DNA from: Bacteroidota bacterium
Lineage (GTDB): Bacteria > Bacteroidota > Rhodothermia > Rhodothermales > UBA10348
Length of the DNA: 6,690 nucleotides
Assembly: GCA_022571135.1 (NCBI GenBank)
Contig: JACZYK010000145.1
Span: forward strand, 1-6,690
Direction of reading: 5' to 3'
The notes below the pieces were generated by a model. The model was not told where the DNA came from. It saw only the letters and a list, made by a program, of their open reading frames with translations, and searched no databases. This document shows, piece after piece, positions 1-6,194 of the stretch. Position 1 is the first letter of the stretch. Each line of letters starts with the position of its first letter. Position numbers and translations under genes: made by a program.

Positions 1-643
1 AGAAGCCCCTGCGCTTCAGATAGTCCTCGAGCTTCTTCCTCCTTCTCCGTGGATCCGACTCCCGTTCCAGTCGGGGCCTGATCTTTTCGGCGGTCTGAAA
101 GGCAAGGTCGTCCAGCGTCACGCCGGCGAATGCGTCTTCGACCGTTTTCTCGATGATCTCGGAAGAGATCCCCTTTGCACGCAGTTCACTTCGGATTCGG
201 GATGGACCGAACCCTTTCGACCGAATGCGAGCCGCCGCAAACGAGGCTGCAAACTGAAGGTCGTCAATTAAGCCCAGTTCTCGGAGTCTAGCGATCACCC
301 GGTCTACACAGAGCGGACCGAATCCTTTTTGTTTCAACCGATTTCGTATCTCGTGCTCGCTCCGGGGCCGATAGGAAAGAAACTGGTACGCCTTTTCCCG
401 AGCACGAAGAAATGCATCTTCCTCGAGCAGACGAATCAGGGCGTCCTGATCCAGGCGTCTGCCTTTGAACAGACCCTCCGAGACGACCAGGTCTGCATGA
501 ATACAGAACGCAAATTCACCCTCGATGAAGACGCTACATCGATCAGGTGATTTTTTCTGTGCCTCGACGTCAGAGATGATTCCGGGCGAGGGGAGTATGT
601 CGACTGTCTCCATATCGAGTTGGACGCGTACATCGGTGGTCAC
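1..643 (-). CDS. recX: RecX-family regulatory protein, C-terminus cut by window edge
   Basis: RecX proteins bind RecA filaments in the cytoplasm and modulate recombination and the SOS response. I translated 214 codons on the minus strand. An N-terminal beta segment (EGEFAFCIHADLV, about residues 41-53) precedes the three-helix repeats. These include YRPRSEHEIRNRLKQKGFG (about 91-109), LGLIDDLQFAASF (about 123-135), the hallmark KGFGPSRIRSELRAKGIS (about 143-160), and a third repeat ending in KKLEDYLKRRGF at the edge. Only a short tail should be missing. The start is chosen as GTG at 643-641, which overlaps the stop of the upstream DUF4249 gene as GTGA; ATG at 613 is the alternative. Neither has a clear Shine-Dalgarno, so translation probably depends on coupling. 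Linkage to an uptake operon rather than to recA is unusual. Family assignment is secure; the start is less so. Confidence 0.9.
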   Translation of the reverse strand, partial: MTTDVRVQLDMETVDILPSPGIISDVEAQKKSPDRCSVFIEGEFAFCIHADLVVSEGLFKGRRLDQDALIRLLEEDAFLRAREKAYQFLSYRPRSEHEIRNRLKQKGFGPLCVDRVIARLRELGLIDDLQFAASFAAARIRSKGFGPSRIRSELRAKGISSEIIEKTVEDAFAGVTLDDLAFQTAEKIRPRLERESDPRRRRKKLEDYLKRRGF

Positions 644-1548
644 TTGACAATGACACGAACGGAGTCAATTGATATCCCGGAGACGATTCCGATTCCCCCC
701 GAGACATTGGATAGCGGTTCCCGTTGCGCCGGATCGTTTCTGCTAGCGGCATAGCGAGCGAAAAACCGGTCGCTCCTCAGGATACTGATTTTGAGGTCGT
801 GCTCGGGAAAGGGTTGGTCGGCCGTTTCAACCGGCACGGCGTACACACCCGTCCATATGAGCATACCGTTGAAATCGACATCGACCGTTGATTCCGGTAA
901 AATCTGATCCGGCAGGAGGAAGAAATCGATGATCGATGAAGAGAAATCGGTGACCGGATCCAGCCGGGTTTCGATCCAATACTCTTCCTGGCCGCCGAGC
1001 TCGGGTGAGGGGCTCATCCATTCGACAGATACCTGAACCGGGTATATGAGTCCTTCCTGGGCATCCAGTCCAAGGTTGAGCGAATCCAGTCCGATATCCA
1101 GTGTATCGACAAGAATGGCTTCGATCGCCTCTTCCGGGACCGAGATAATGACGTTTTCTATGGTTATGCGAGACGGTATTCGACCGGTCACTGTCGCCCG
1201 ATCCGAGTCGGATTGTACGCGCAGGAGGAACGTAGCCAGAGGTGGAACGGTCTGCAGGGCTGCAAGCGGATCGGGCCTGTAGAGGCCGGCTGTATCGGGT
1301 ACCGCTTTATAATCGATGGTTTGTCCCGAAAGAATGAGCTCGACCAGGGCGTCGGATACGGCGCCTTCTTCCCGGGTAAGCGGGGCGGAGAGGGTCTGAG
1401 TCCGACTTACCCGTACTGCCGGCAACGGCCTCCCCGCATCCAAAAACGCCTCGACCACGAGTATTCCTTCGCGTGACGGTTGCACGGTATCACAGGCGGT
1501 AGAGCAAACCAGAACGAGGGACAATATGACGGTAGTCCTCACTCTCAC
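640..1548 (-). CDS. DUF4249-family lipoprotein, partner of the TonB-dependent receptor
   Basis: This 302-residue protein has a lipoprotein signal peptide: a basic start (MRVRTT), a hydrophobic stretch, then STAC with Cys19 as the likely lipidated residue and Asp at +2. The body is beta-rich. Its C-terminus has the pattern seen in DUF4249 proteins (EPLSNVSGGIGIVSG, residues 277-291, then a final strand). DUF4249 genes typically follow STN/plug TonB receptors in Bacteroidota-type genomes; they are thought to be envelope lipoproteins, but their ligands are not established. The gene starts with GTG at 1548-1546, inside the receptor stop (GTGA), so the two are probably translationally coupled and made in linked amounts. 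Residues 147-163 form an odd Leu/Asp-rich stretch. An accessory ligand-capture role on the outer membrane is inference from the neighbourhood. Confidence 0.88.
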   Translation of the reverse strand: MRVRTTVILSLVLVCSTACDTVQPSREGILVVEAFLDAGRPLPAVRVSRTQTLSAPLTREEGAVSDALVELILSGQTIDYKAVPDTAGLYRPDPLAALQTVPPLATFLLRVQSDSDRATVTGRIPSRITIENVIISVPEEAIEAILVDTLDIGLDSLNLGLDAQEGLIYPVQVSVEWMSPSPELGGQEEYWIETRLDPVTDFSSSIIDFFLLPDQILPESTVDVDFNGMLIWTGVYAVPVETADQPFPEHDLKISILRSDRFFARYAASRNDPAQREPLSNVSGGIGIVSGISIDSVRVIVK

Positions 1549-4184
1549 AACTCCATCTGGATTTCGAACAGGGGAAGAAACGGCAGACCCAGTCTGTCCT
1601 TCGGGGAGAAGTCTTCCACGGCCGGATCAAACGATCTGCCGATCACATTTCGCCGGTTGAGTAGATTATACAGATGTAGCCGTACTTTCCAACGGGCGCG
1701 GAGCCATTGGAATTGATATCCACCACCGAGATCAACTCGGAAGTAAGGCGGCAGTCGGCCGTTGTTTATTTGCGGTCGATTGAAGAAGAAGGTGTCTTCG
1801 CCCGATACGGGATCTCTCAGAGCGTATCTGGAGACCGGTACGGTAATCGGATGACCCGATCGCCAGATGATCGAGAGCGTTGACTCCCAGTTGTTCCAAA
1901 CGCGCCGGCCGACCAGGGAGGACGATCGCGGGACGTCAAATCGACTTGCTCGATAGGAGTGATCGCTCAGATCAGGTGTCCGGCTCTGGGATCTGCTTCC
2001 GGTATAGGCAAACAGAATTTTCCATGCGGACAGAGACAGATCCGCTTCGACTTCAATACCGAAGGAACGCTCCTGGCCGGGAGTGTACTGGCCCAGAAGC
2101 GTACTGACTTCGATTCCAGGACCCAGTAGTCCGCTCTTGGATTGAAACTCGTCGCGGGGAAGAAGAATGTTGCGCCCTCTTCGATAGTAGGCGTCAGCGG
2201 TCACTCTGATCCACGATTCCGGTCGTGACTCCGCCCCGACGGAATACTGTACGCTCCTCGAAGGGATGACGTCGGCGCTGGACGGGACCCAGCGGCTCGA
2301 TACGAGGTCGTACAGAAATGAAAACCGATCCCTGATTTTCTGCAGATACTGGACCTGTGTCGTGAGTGAGCCCCTCAGGACGAGGAGCGACGGGTCGATT
2401 GAATACTGGAAGGTGAACCTCGGACTCAGACGAAGATACCTGCCGCTCCCGAAGTAGCTGAGCCGCGTTCCCGCAAGTATTTGCAGGTCCGCGGTCGGAC
2501 GCCAGTGATCCTGGACATATACCGCATACTCGATGGCGCGAACTTTTTCTCTCTCTACGAGCGTCTCTTCCAGATTCGGACCGTACGTAACGAGGGCATC
2601 GATACTGGAGCGAAACCGGTGGTCGACGAGAACGAAGCCCGTTCGTAACTGATGAGACAGTGACGCGAAGATGTCGGCATCTACCTTGAAGCCAACGTCA
2701 TTTAGTCGAACCGAGTAGTCCGAATTAACCGATGACGATCGAGTTGGATGGATGAATGCGGCTTCGCGGGCGTCATAGACCGAGCTGTAGGCCGTTCCCG
2801 TTAAAAACAGGCGATCGGAGGCCAGATACTGATATCGGACGCTGTACAGGGTGTTACCCCAGGCCTGATCGACCTCGAAGAACAGGTCGGCGGGGCGTAG
2901 CCATGACGAGAAATCGAGCGATAAATCGAACGGGAGCCTCAGGTCCAGAATATCGCGACCGGAGTAATACGAGACGGACAGGCGACTGTTGGTGGTCGGC
3001 CTGAAGGAGACCTTGGCACTCCAGTCGTAAAAATAGTAACCGGTGCGCAGCGTATCTCGACGGCCCAGATCGTCCTGGACTGGATGCTTTTTGCCGATCA
3101 GTTTATCGATATACGAGCGACGGCCCGACAGCATGAAAGAGCTTTTCGGTCCGATGGGACTCTCGATTATAAATCGGGCGTTCAGAGGATTGATGGAGGC
3201 GAACATTCCGGGATTCGCCCGGCTGCCGTCCCTGAGTTCCGCATCCAAAACGGCAGATAGCCGGCCCCCGTATTCGGCCGGAAACGATCCCCGATATAAT
3301 TTTACGTCCTTGAGCGTTTCCGTCTGAAACGTGGATATCAGACTGAAGGCATGCCACGGGTGGTAAATGGGCGCTCCGTCCAGTAAATACAGGTTTTGAT
3401 CGGAACCACTGCCGCGCACGATGAGTCCCCCCGTGGCCTCTCCCGCCCGCTGAATGCCAGGCATCCACCGGAGTACCTCGAACACATCGCTTCCACCAAA
3501 CGAACCCGGTAACTCTTCGAGTCGGCGCATCGGTACGGACAGCAAACCGGGTATGACGGTTAGATCTGCTCGGTTTGAGGCCGATTCTTCGACGACGATG
3601 CCATCGACTTCGAACGTTGTGGGCGACAGGGAAACGGAGACCGGAGAACTGATAACGTCGAACGTGGTGTGCTGTGAATGAAATCCGATGTACGAGATTC
3701 GAGCTCTATATCGACCGAGTGGTACTCCAGGAAAGGCGAAATATCCCGCCTCGTTGGTGATGGCGGTCGCTCGAAGGCCGGGTATCAGGACATGTGCTCC
3801 GTTTAGTGATTCCCCGGTTTCCACGTCGACCACGTATCCCGAAATAATGCCGCGGTAGATAATCTCTCCGGAATCATCGTTCTCCAAAACCGGCACCAGA
3901 ACGAACTGGGTGTCGCCGGCCTGGCGAATCCGTATATCGGCTTCACGTACGATACACTCCAGCGCTTCGAGTGGGGAATTGCCACGATAAACGCAGGACG
4001 TACTCTCGGTGCGAACGAGTCGTTGGGCATATACGACGTCGACTCCTGACTGTCTCATGAATCGTACGAGAGCAACCGAGAGAGGCGTTTCCTCGAAACG
4101 AAACTGCAGCTCCTGCCCGAACACGTCGCTTCGAGGTGCCAGGCAGCAAAGAACTAGGACCGCCGGAATGATTTTATTGAACAC
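1545..4184 (-). CDS. STN-domain TonB-dependent outer-membrane receptor/transducer
   Basis: This 879-residue receptor has the full transducer layout. A signal peptide covers about residues 1-23 (FNKIIPAVLVLCCLA, likely cut after VFG). An STN signalling domain spans about 27-98 (LQFRFEETPLSVALVRFMRQ onward). A carboxypeptidase-regulatory-like beta-sandwich spans about 112-190 (ISGYVVDVETGESLNGAHVL, NEAGYFAFPGVPLGRY). DGIVVEE at 194-200 is a plausible TonB box. The plug spans about 212-320 (GGSDVFEVLRWMPGI, GGLIVRGSGSDQNLYLLDGA, LYRGSFPAEYGGRLSAVLD). The rest is the barrel, ending LPLFEIQMEL; the last residue is Leu rather than the usual Phe. The STN domain should contact the neighbouring FecR in the periplasm. 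GTG at 4184-4182 is the start because the frame is closed by TAA shortly upstream and the signal peptide begins there. The ligand is unknown; the DUF4249 partner does not settle it. Confidence 0.95.
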   Translation of the reverse strand: MFNKIIPAVLVLCCLAPRSDVFGQELQFRFEETPLSVALVRFMRQSGVDVVYAQRLVRTESTSCVYRGNSPLEALECIVREADIRIRQAGDTQFVLVPVLENDDSGEIIYRGIISGYVVDVETGESLNGAHVLIPGLRATAITNEAGYFAFPGVPLGRYRARISYIGFHSQHTTFDVISSPVSVSLSPTTFEVDGIVVEESASNRADLTVIPGLLSVPMRRLEELPGSFGGSDVFEVLRWMPGIQRAGEATGGLIVRGSGSDQNLYLLDGAPIYHPWHAFSLISTFQTETLKDVKLYRGSFPAEYGGRLSAVLDAELRDGSRANPGMFASINPLNARFIIESPIGPKSSFMLSGRRSYIDKLIGKKHPVQDDLGRRDTLRTGYYFYDWSAKVSFRPTTNSRLSVSYYSGRDILDLRLPFDLSLDFSSWLRPADLFFEVDQAWGNTLYSVRYQYLASDRLFLTGTAYSSVYDAREAAFIHPTRSSSVNSDYSVRLNDVGFKVDADIFASLSHQLRTGFVLVDHRFRSSIDALVTYGPNLEETLVEREKVRAIEYAVYVQDHWRPTADLQILAGTRLSYFGSGRYLRLSPRFTFQYSIDPSLLVLRGSLTTQVQYLQKIRDRFSFLYDLVSSRWVPSSADVIPSRSVQYSVGAESRPESWIRVTADAYYRRGRNILLPRDEFQSKSGLLGPGIEVSTLLGQYTPGQERSFGIEVEADLSLSAWKILFAYTGSRSQSRTPDLSDHSYRASRFDVPRSSSLVGRRVWNNWESTLSIIWRSGHPITVPVSRYALRDPVSGEDTFFFNRPQINNGRLPPYFRVDLGGGYQFQWLRARWKVRLHLYNLLNRRNVIGRSFDPAVEDFSPKDRLGLPFLPLFEIQMEL

Positions 4185-4276
4185 AATCCGAATCTCGGTG
4201 TCGGATTAAATGACTGAAAGAGTCGCCGCGACATGCGACTGCGTGCCGGCGCGAATGCCGAAATACCGGAGGCTTA

Positions 4277-4301
4277 TAGACACGTTGGAGAGTTGCGTTC
4301 C
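4277..4301 (-). promoter_or_regulatory. candidate ECF-sigma promoter before the receptor gene
   Basis: On the minus strand GGAAC (4301-4297) is followed after 15 nt by GTCTA (4281-4277), which resembles the -35 (GGAAC) and -10 (GTC/TCTA) elements of many ECF-sigma promoters. It lies in the 134-nt gap between fecR and the receptor, the largest gap without a candidate gene. A start near 4270 would leave a leader of roughly 85 nt before the GTG. The natural user would be the sigma factor encoded upstream. Spacing is slightly short compared with some ECF promoters, and one site in a short gap can arise by chance. Confidence 0.3.
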
Positions 4302-4318
4302 GCCGCTTCGATCCGGAA

Positions 4319-5452
4319 TCAGTAGCGAAGTCTATAGGTTCCCGATCCGGTATCTGCTTCCAAATGGATACCGAACGCATCGGCGATCACTTCGAGGATC
4401 TCCTGAATGCCCTGGTCAGCATAGAAAGTACCGGTCAGCACTTCGTCCGAGAGCGCCGGTTCAAGCATAATGGTAACATCGAAACTTTTCGAGAGGCTCT
4501 CTACGATGTCGCTCAGCGCGCTGTCGCGGAAAATGAAAAGGCGTGCCCACGCGAGGGCGTCGGCCAGGACGACAGATTCTGGTCTGGAGGGAAATTGATC
4601 ACCTCTCACTCGACTGGTCTGTCCGGGTTCAAGCACGACCCGATCGGACGGGCGCCCGAGGGATTCCAGGGAAACCGATCCGCCGACCAGAGTGACTTCG
4701 GTCAGGGCTTTTTCGGCGACCACGCCGAATTGTGTACCGAGGACTCTTGTGACAGCATTTTCCGTCTCTACTCTGAACTCGGATGAACCCTCGGATACAT
4801 CAAAGTAAGCGCTGCCGGTCAACTCGACGTGACGATCGAATTGATCAGAATCGGAAACGAATGTGAGGGATGAATTCTCCATCATTCGCACCAGAGAGCC
4901 ATCTGCAAGCTCGATCATCCTGTTTTCACCCTCTGCAGTCCGTATCGTCTGCTGATCCGGTCGGGACACGACCAGGGCGAAGATCGTGATGGCGAGCGCA
5001 GCTGCCATGCTCCACCCTATGCGGGACATGCGTGAGGTAATGAATCGAAGACGGCGAGGGCTATCCGCACGTCGCAAATCTCTGGATCTCTCAACCTCTG
5101 ACCAGAGCAGGTCGAAATGCTTGGCATCAAGCTCGATTCTCTTCAGAATGACCTCGACCGACGGATGCCTTTTCAGTATTTCCGACATTCCGCTCTCCGT
5201 AGCATGAAGCCTGGCAATTTCCGCATCCGTCAGTTCCGAGGAATATCCGGCTCGTGAAAGCGCGAACAGCACGAGCGCATCGGGCTCGGGCATGTACTCA
5301 TCTATCGATTCCCTCAGATGTGCGGTAAGGGTGCTCCACTGCGAAACGAGGCGGGCCAGTTCGGCATCCTCTGCGCAGGCTCGCCGAAGGACGGTCAGGT
5401 CCTCCTCGGTCCAGGAATCCTGAAATAGAATATGATCGATGGAAGGTCGCAT
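4319..5452 (-). CDS. FecR-family anti-sigma factor (transmembrane)
   Basis: This 377-residue single-pass inner-membrane regulator would hold the ECF sigma factor in the cytoplasm and receive the receptor's signal in the periplasm. Residues 1-128 are a long, charged, helical cytoplasmic region. Residues about 145-163 are the membrane segment (WSMAAALAITIFALVVS), preceded by Arg-rich RRLRFITSRMSR, which fits an inside N-terminus. Residues about 170-265 are the FecR domain (ENRMIELADGSLVRMMENSS, LTGSAYFDVS, AVTRVLGTQFGVV). Residues about 305-377 match a DUF4974-like STN-type domain (LSDIVESLSKSFDVTIML, LTGTFYADQGIQEILEVIAD). The frame is closed by TGA at 5491-5489, so ATG at 5452 is the likely start; only a weak GGAG lies about 13 nt upstream. 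The cytoplasmic region is longer than usual and appears to contain two related helical units. Confidence 0.93.
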   Translation of the reverse strand: MRPSIDHILFQDSWTEEDLTVLRRACAEDAELARLVSQWSTLTAHLRESIDEYMPEPDALVLFALSRAGYSSELTDAEIARLHATESGMSEILKRHPSVEVILKRIELDAKHFDLLWSEVERSRDLRRADSPRRLRFITSRMSRIGWSMAAALAITIFALVVSRPDQQTIRTAEGENRMIELADGSLVRMMENSSLTFVSDSDQFDRHVELTGSAYFDVSEGSSEFRVETENAVTRVLGTQFGVVAEKALTEVTLVGGSVSLESLGRPSDRVVLEPGQTSRVRGDQFPSRPESVVLADALAWARLFIFRDSALSDIVESLSKSFDVTIMLEPALSDEVLTGTFYADQGIQEILEVIADAFGIHLEADTGSGTYRLRY

Positions 5453-5460
5453 TCGGTCAA

Positions 5461-5622
5461 TCAGGCTCCGATACGCAGATCGAACTCTTCATCCTCCGAT
5501 GTCTTTCTCAAAACGTTCAGAATTGCCCCCGGGACGACAGGTGTCGCTCGTGGGTGCGCATCGCGCGCCGTGTGATAATAGCCGCATTGGCGGGCAAGAA
5601 GGTAACAGGGTCTCTTTATCAT
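5461..5622 (-). CDS. probable small protein between sigma factor and fecR, function unknown
   Basis: A 53-codon ORF starts at ATG 5622-5620 and stops at TGA 5463-5461. It begins MIKRPCYLLARQCGYY and ends TSEDEEFDLRIGA. GGAGGA lies 5 nt before the ATG, the best ribosome-binding site in the window; the larger genes around it have weak or no such site. The ORF begins 17 nt after the sigma stop and ends 8 nt before the fecR ATG, so it tiles the gap as an operon gene would. It has a basic N-terminal half with two Cys (6 and 13), a Pro-containing middle, a short possible helix (AILNVLRKT) and an acidic tail. No signal peptide or membrane helix is clear, and I recognise no family. It could be a real small regulator, a leader ORF driving fecR translation, or chance. 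No modification enzyme is nearby to support a peptide-product reading. Confidence 0.45.
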   Translation of the reverse strand: MIKRPCYLLARQCGYYHTARDAHPRATPVVPGAILNVLRKTSEDEEFDLRIGA

Positions 5623-5627
5623 TAGTA

Positions 5628-5633
5628 TCCTCC
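5628..5633 (-). promoter_or_regulatory. strong Shine-Dalgarno before the small ORF
   Basis: GGAGGA on the minus strand is followed by TACTA and then ATG at 5622. Sequence and spacing are close to ideal. The GTG starts at 6176, 4184, 1548 and 643 have no comparable site. This ribosome-binding site is the main reason for calling the small ORF. Confidence 0.55.
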
Positions 5634-5639
5634 GGTCGA

Positions 5640-6176
5640 TCAACTGAACCACAGCAGGAGAGCTGCGAGGATCTCCCGCAGGGTGTCGAAGGCACGCTTG
5701 ACCTGCATTTTGATGGCCGCTTCGGTACTTCCGATTATCTCCGCGATTTCCTCATATCGGTAGCCGTACTCTCTTAATTCTATGATTTTACGGGCACGCG
5801 GTGACAATCGTTGTAGCGCCCGTTCCACATCTATGACAGCGCCCACGTTCGTGAGCGTCGCGTGTCCCTCCGACCGTGAGAACGCGTCGAAAAGCGACTC
5901 TTTTGCCGTATAGCGACCGCGGTAGAAGTCCTGCAGTTCGAACAGTGCAGCCTTCATCGCAAAGCCTTTCAGCCGCGCCGGATCTTTCAGGTCCGAGAGT
6001 CCTTTGTGAACCCTGATCAGCGTATTCTGGATCAGATCATCGATCTCTATGCGCGAGCCGATCCGCTTGACGAAAAAACCCCTGAAAATCGGCTCAAGCT
6101 TCTGCAGCAGCAGAGAGAGAGATTTTTCATCGCCCTCCTGCGCCCTGGTTGCTAATATCGACAGATCCACATTCAC
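5640..6176 (-). CDS. ECF-type RNA polymerase sigma factor
   Basis: This 178-residue protein would direct RNA polymerase to promoters of the signalling regulon. Region 2 covers about residues 5-90, with the core-binding and melting segment EIDDLIQNTLIRVHKGL (44-60). Region 4 covers about 117-170, with the helix-turn-helix LSPRARKIIELREYGYRYEE (124-143), then IAEIIGSTEAAIKMQVKRAF. Length and layout fit a FecI-like ECF factor. The start is GTG at 6176-6174, because the preceding gene stops only 18 nt upstream; a second GTG two codons in is possible. There is no clear Shine-Dalgarno, and the short gap suggests co-transcription with the prenyltransferase. The protein ends in a very hydrophobic tail (ILAALLLWFS), unusual after region 4.2. 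The downstream fecR is its probable cognate anti-sigma factor. Confidence 0.93.
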   Translation of the reverse strand: MNVDLSILATRAQEGDEKSLSLLLQKLEPIFRGFFVKRIGSRIEIDDLIQNTLIRVHKGLSDLKDPARLKGFAMKAALFELQDFYRGRYTAKESLFDAFSRSEGHATLTNVGAVIDVERALQRLSPRARKIIELREYGYRYEEIAEIIGSTEAAIKMQVKRAFDTLREILAALLLWFS

Positions 6177-6194
6177 GTCGAGATTCGGTTAGGC

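Noticed and set aside
329..550. 73-codon plus-strand ORF
   Set aside because: It is antisense to recX, whose conserved repeats are read on the minus strand.
3103..3468. 121-codon minus-strand ORF
   Set aside because: It is an alternative frame inside the receptor plug/barrel region, whose own frame carries clear conserved motifs.
4216..4260. GC-rich short inverted repeats (GTCGC/GCGAC) in the fecR-receptor gap
   Set aside because: The stem is about 5 bp with no following T-run on either strand, so it does not support a terminator or attenuator.
4364..4786. 140-codon plus-strand ORF
   Set aside because: It lies fully antisense to the well-supported FecR gene and its protein has no recognisable domain; it is a frame shadow.
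5453..5639. Possible programmed frameshift joining sigma, small ORF and fecR
   Set aside because: The three frames differ but no slippery sequence was seen, each gene has its own start, and both flanking proteins look full-length.
5489..5695. 68-codon minus-strand ORF overlapping the sigma end and the small ORF
   Set aside because: It has no ribosome-binding site and overlaps the sigma C-terminus by over 50 nt. It shares the fecR frame but is closed by TGA before the fecR start, so it is not a fecR extension.
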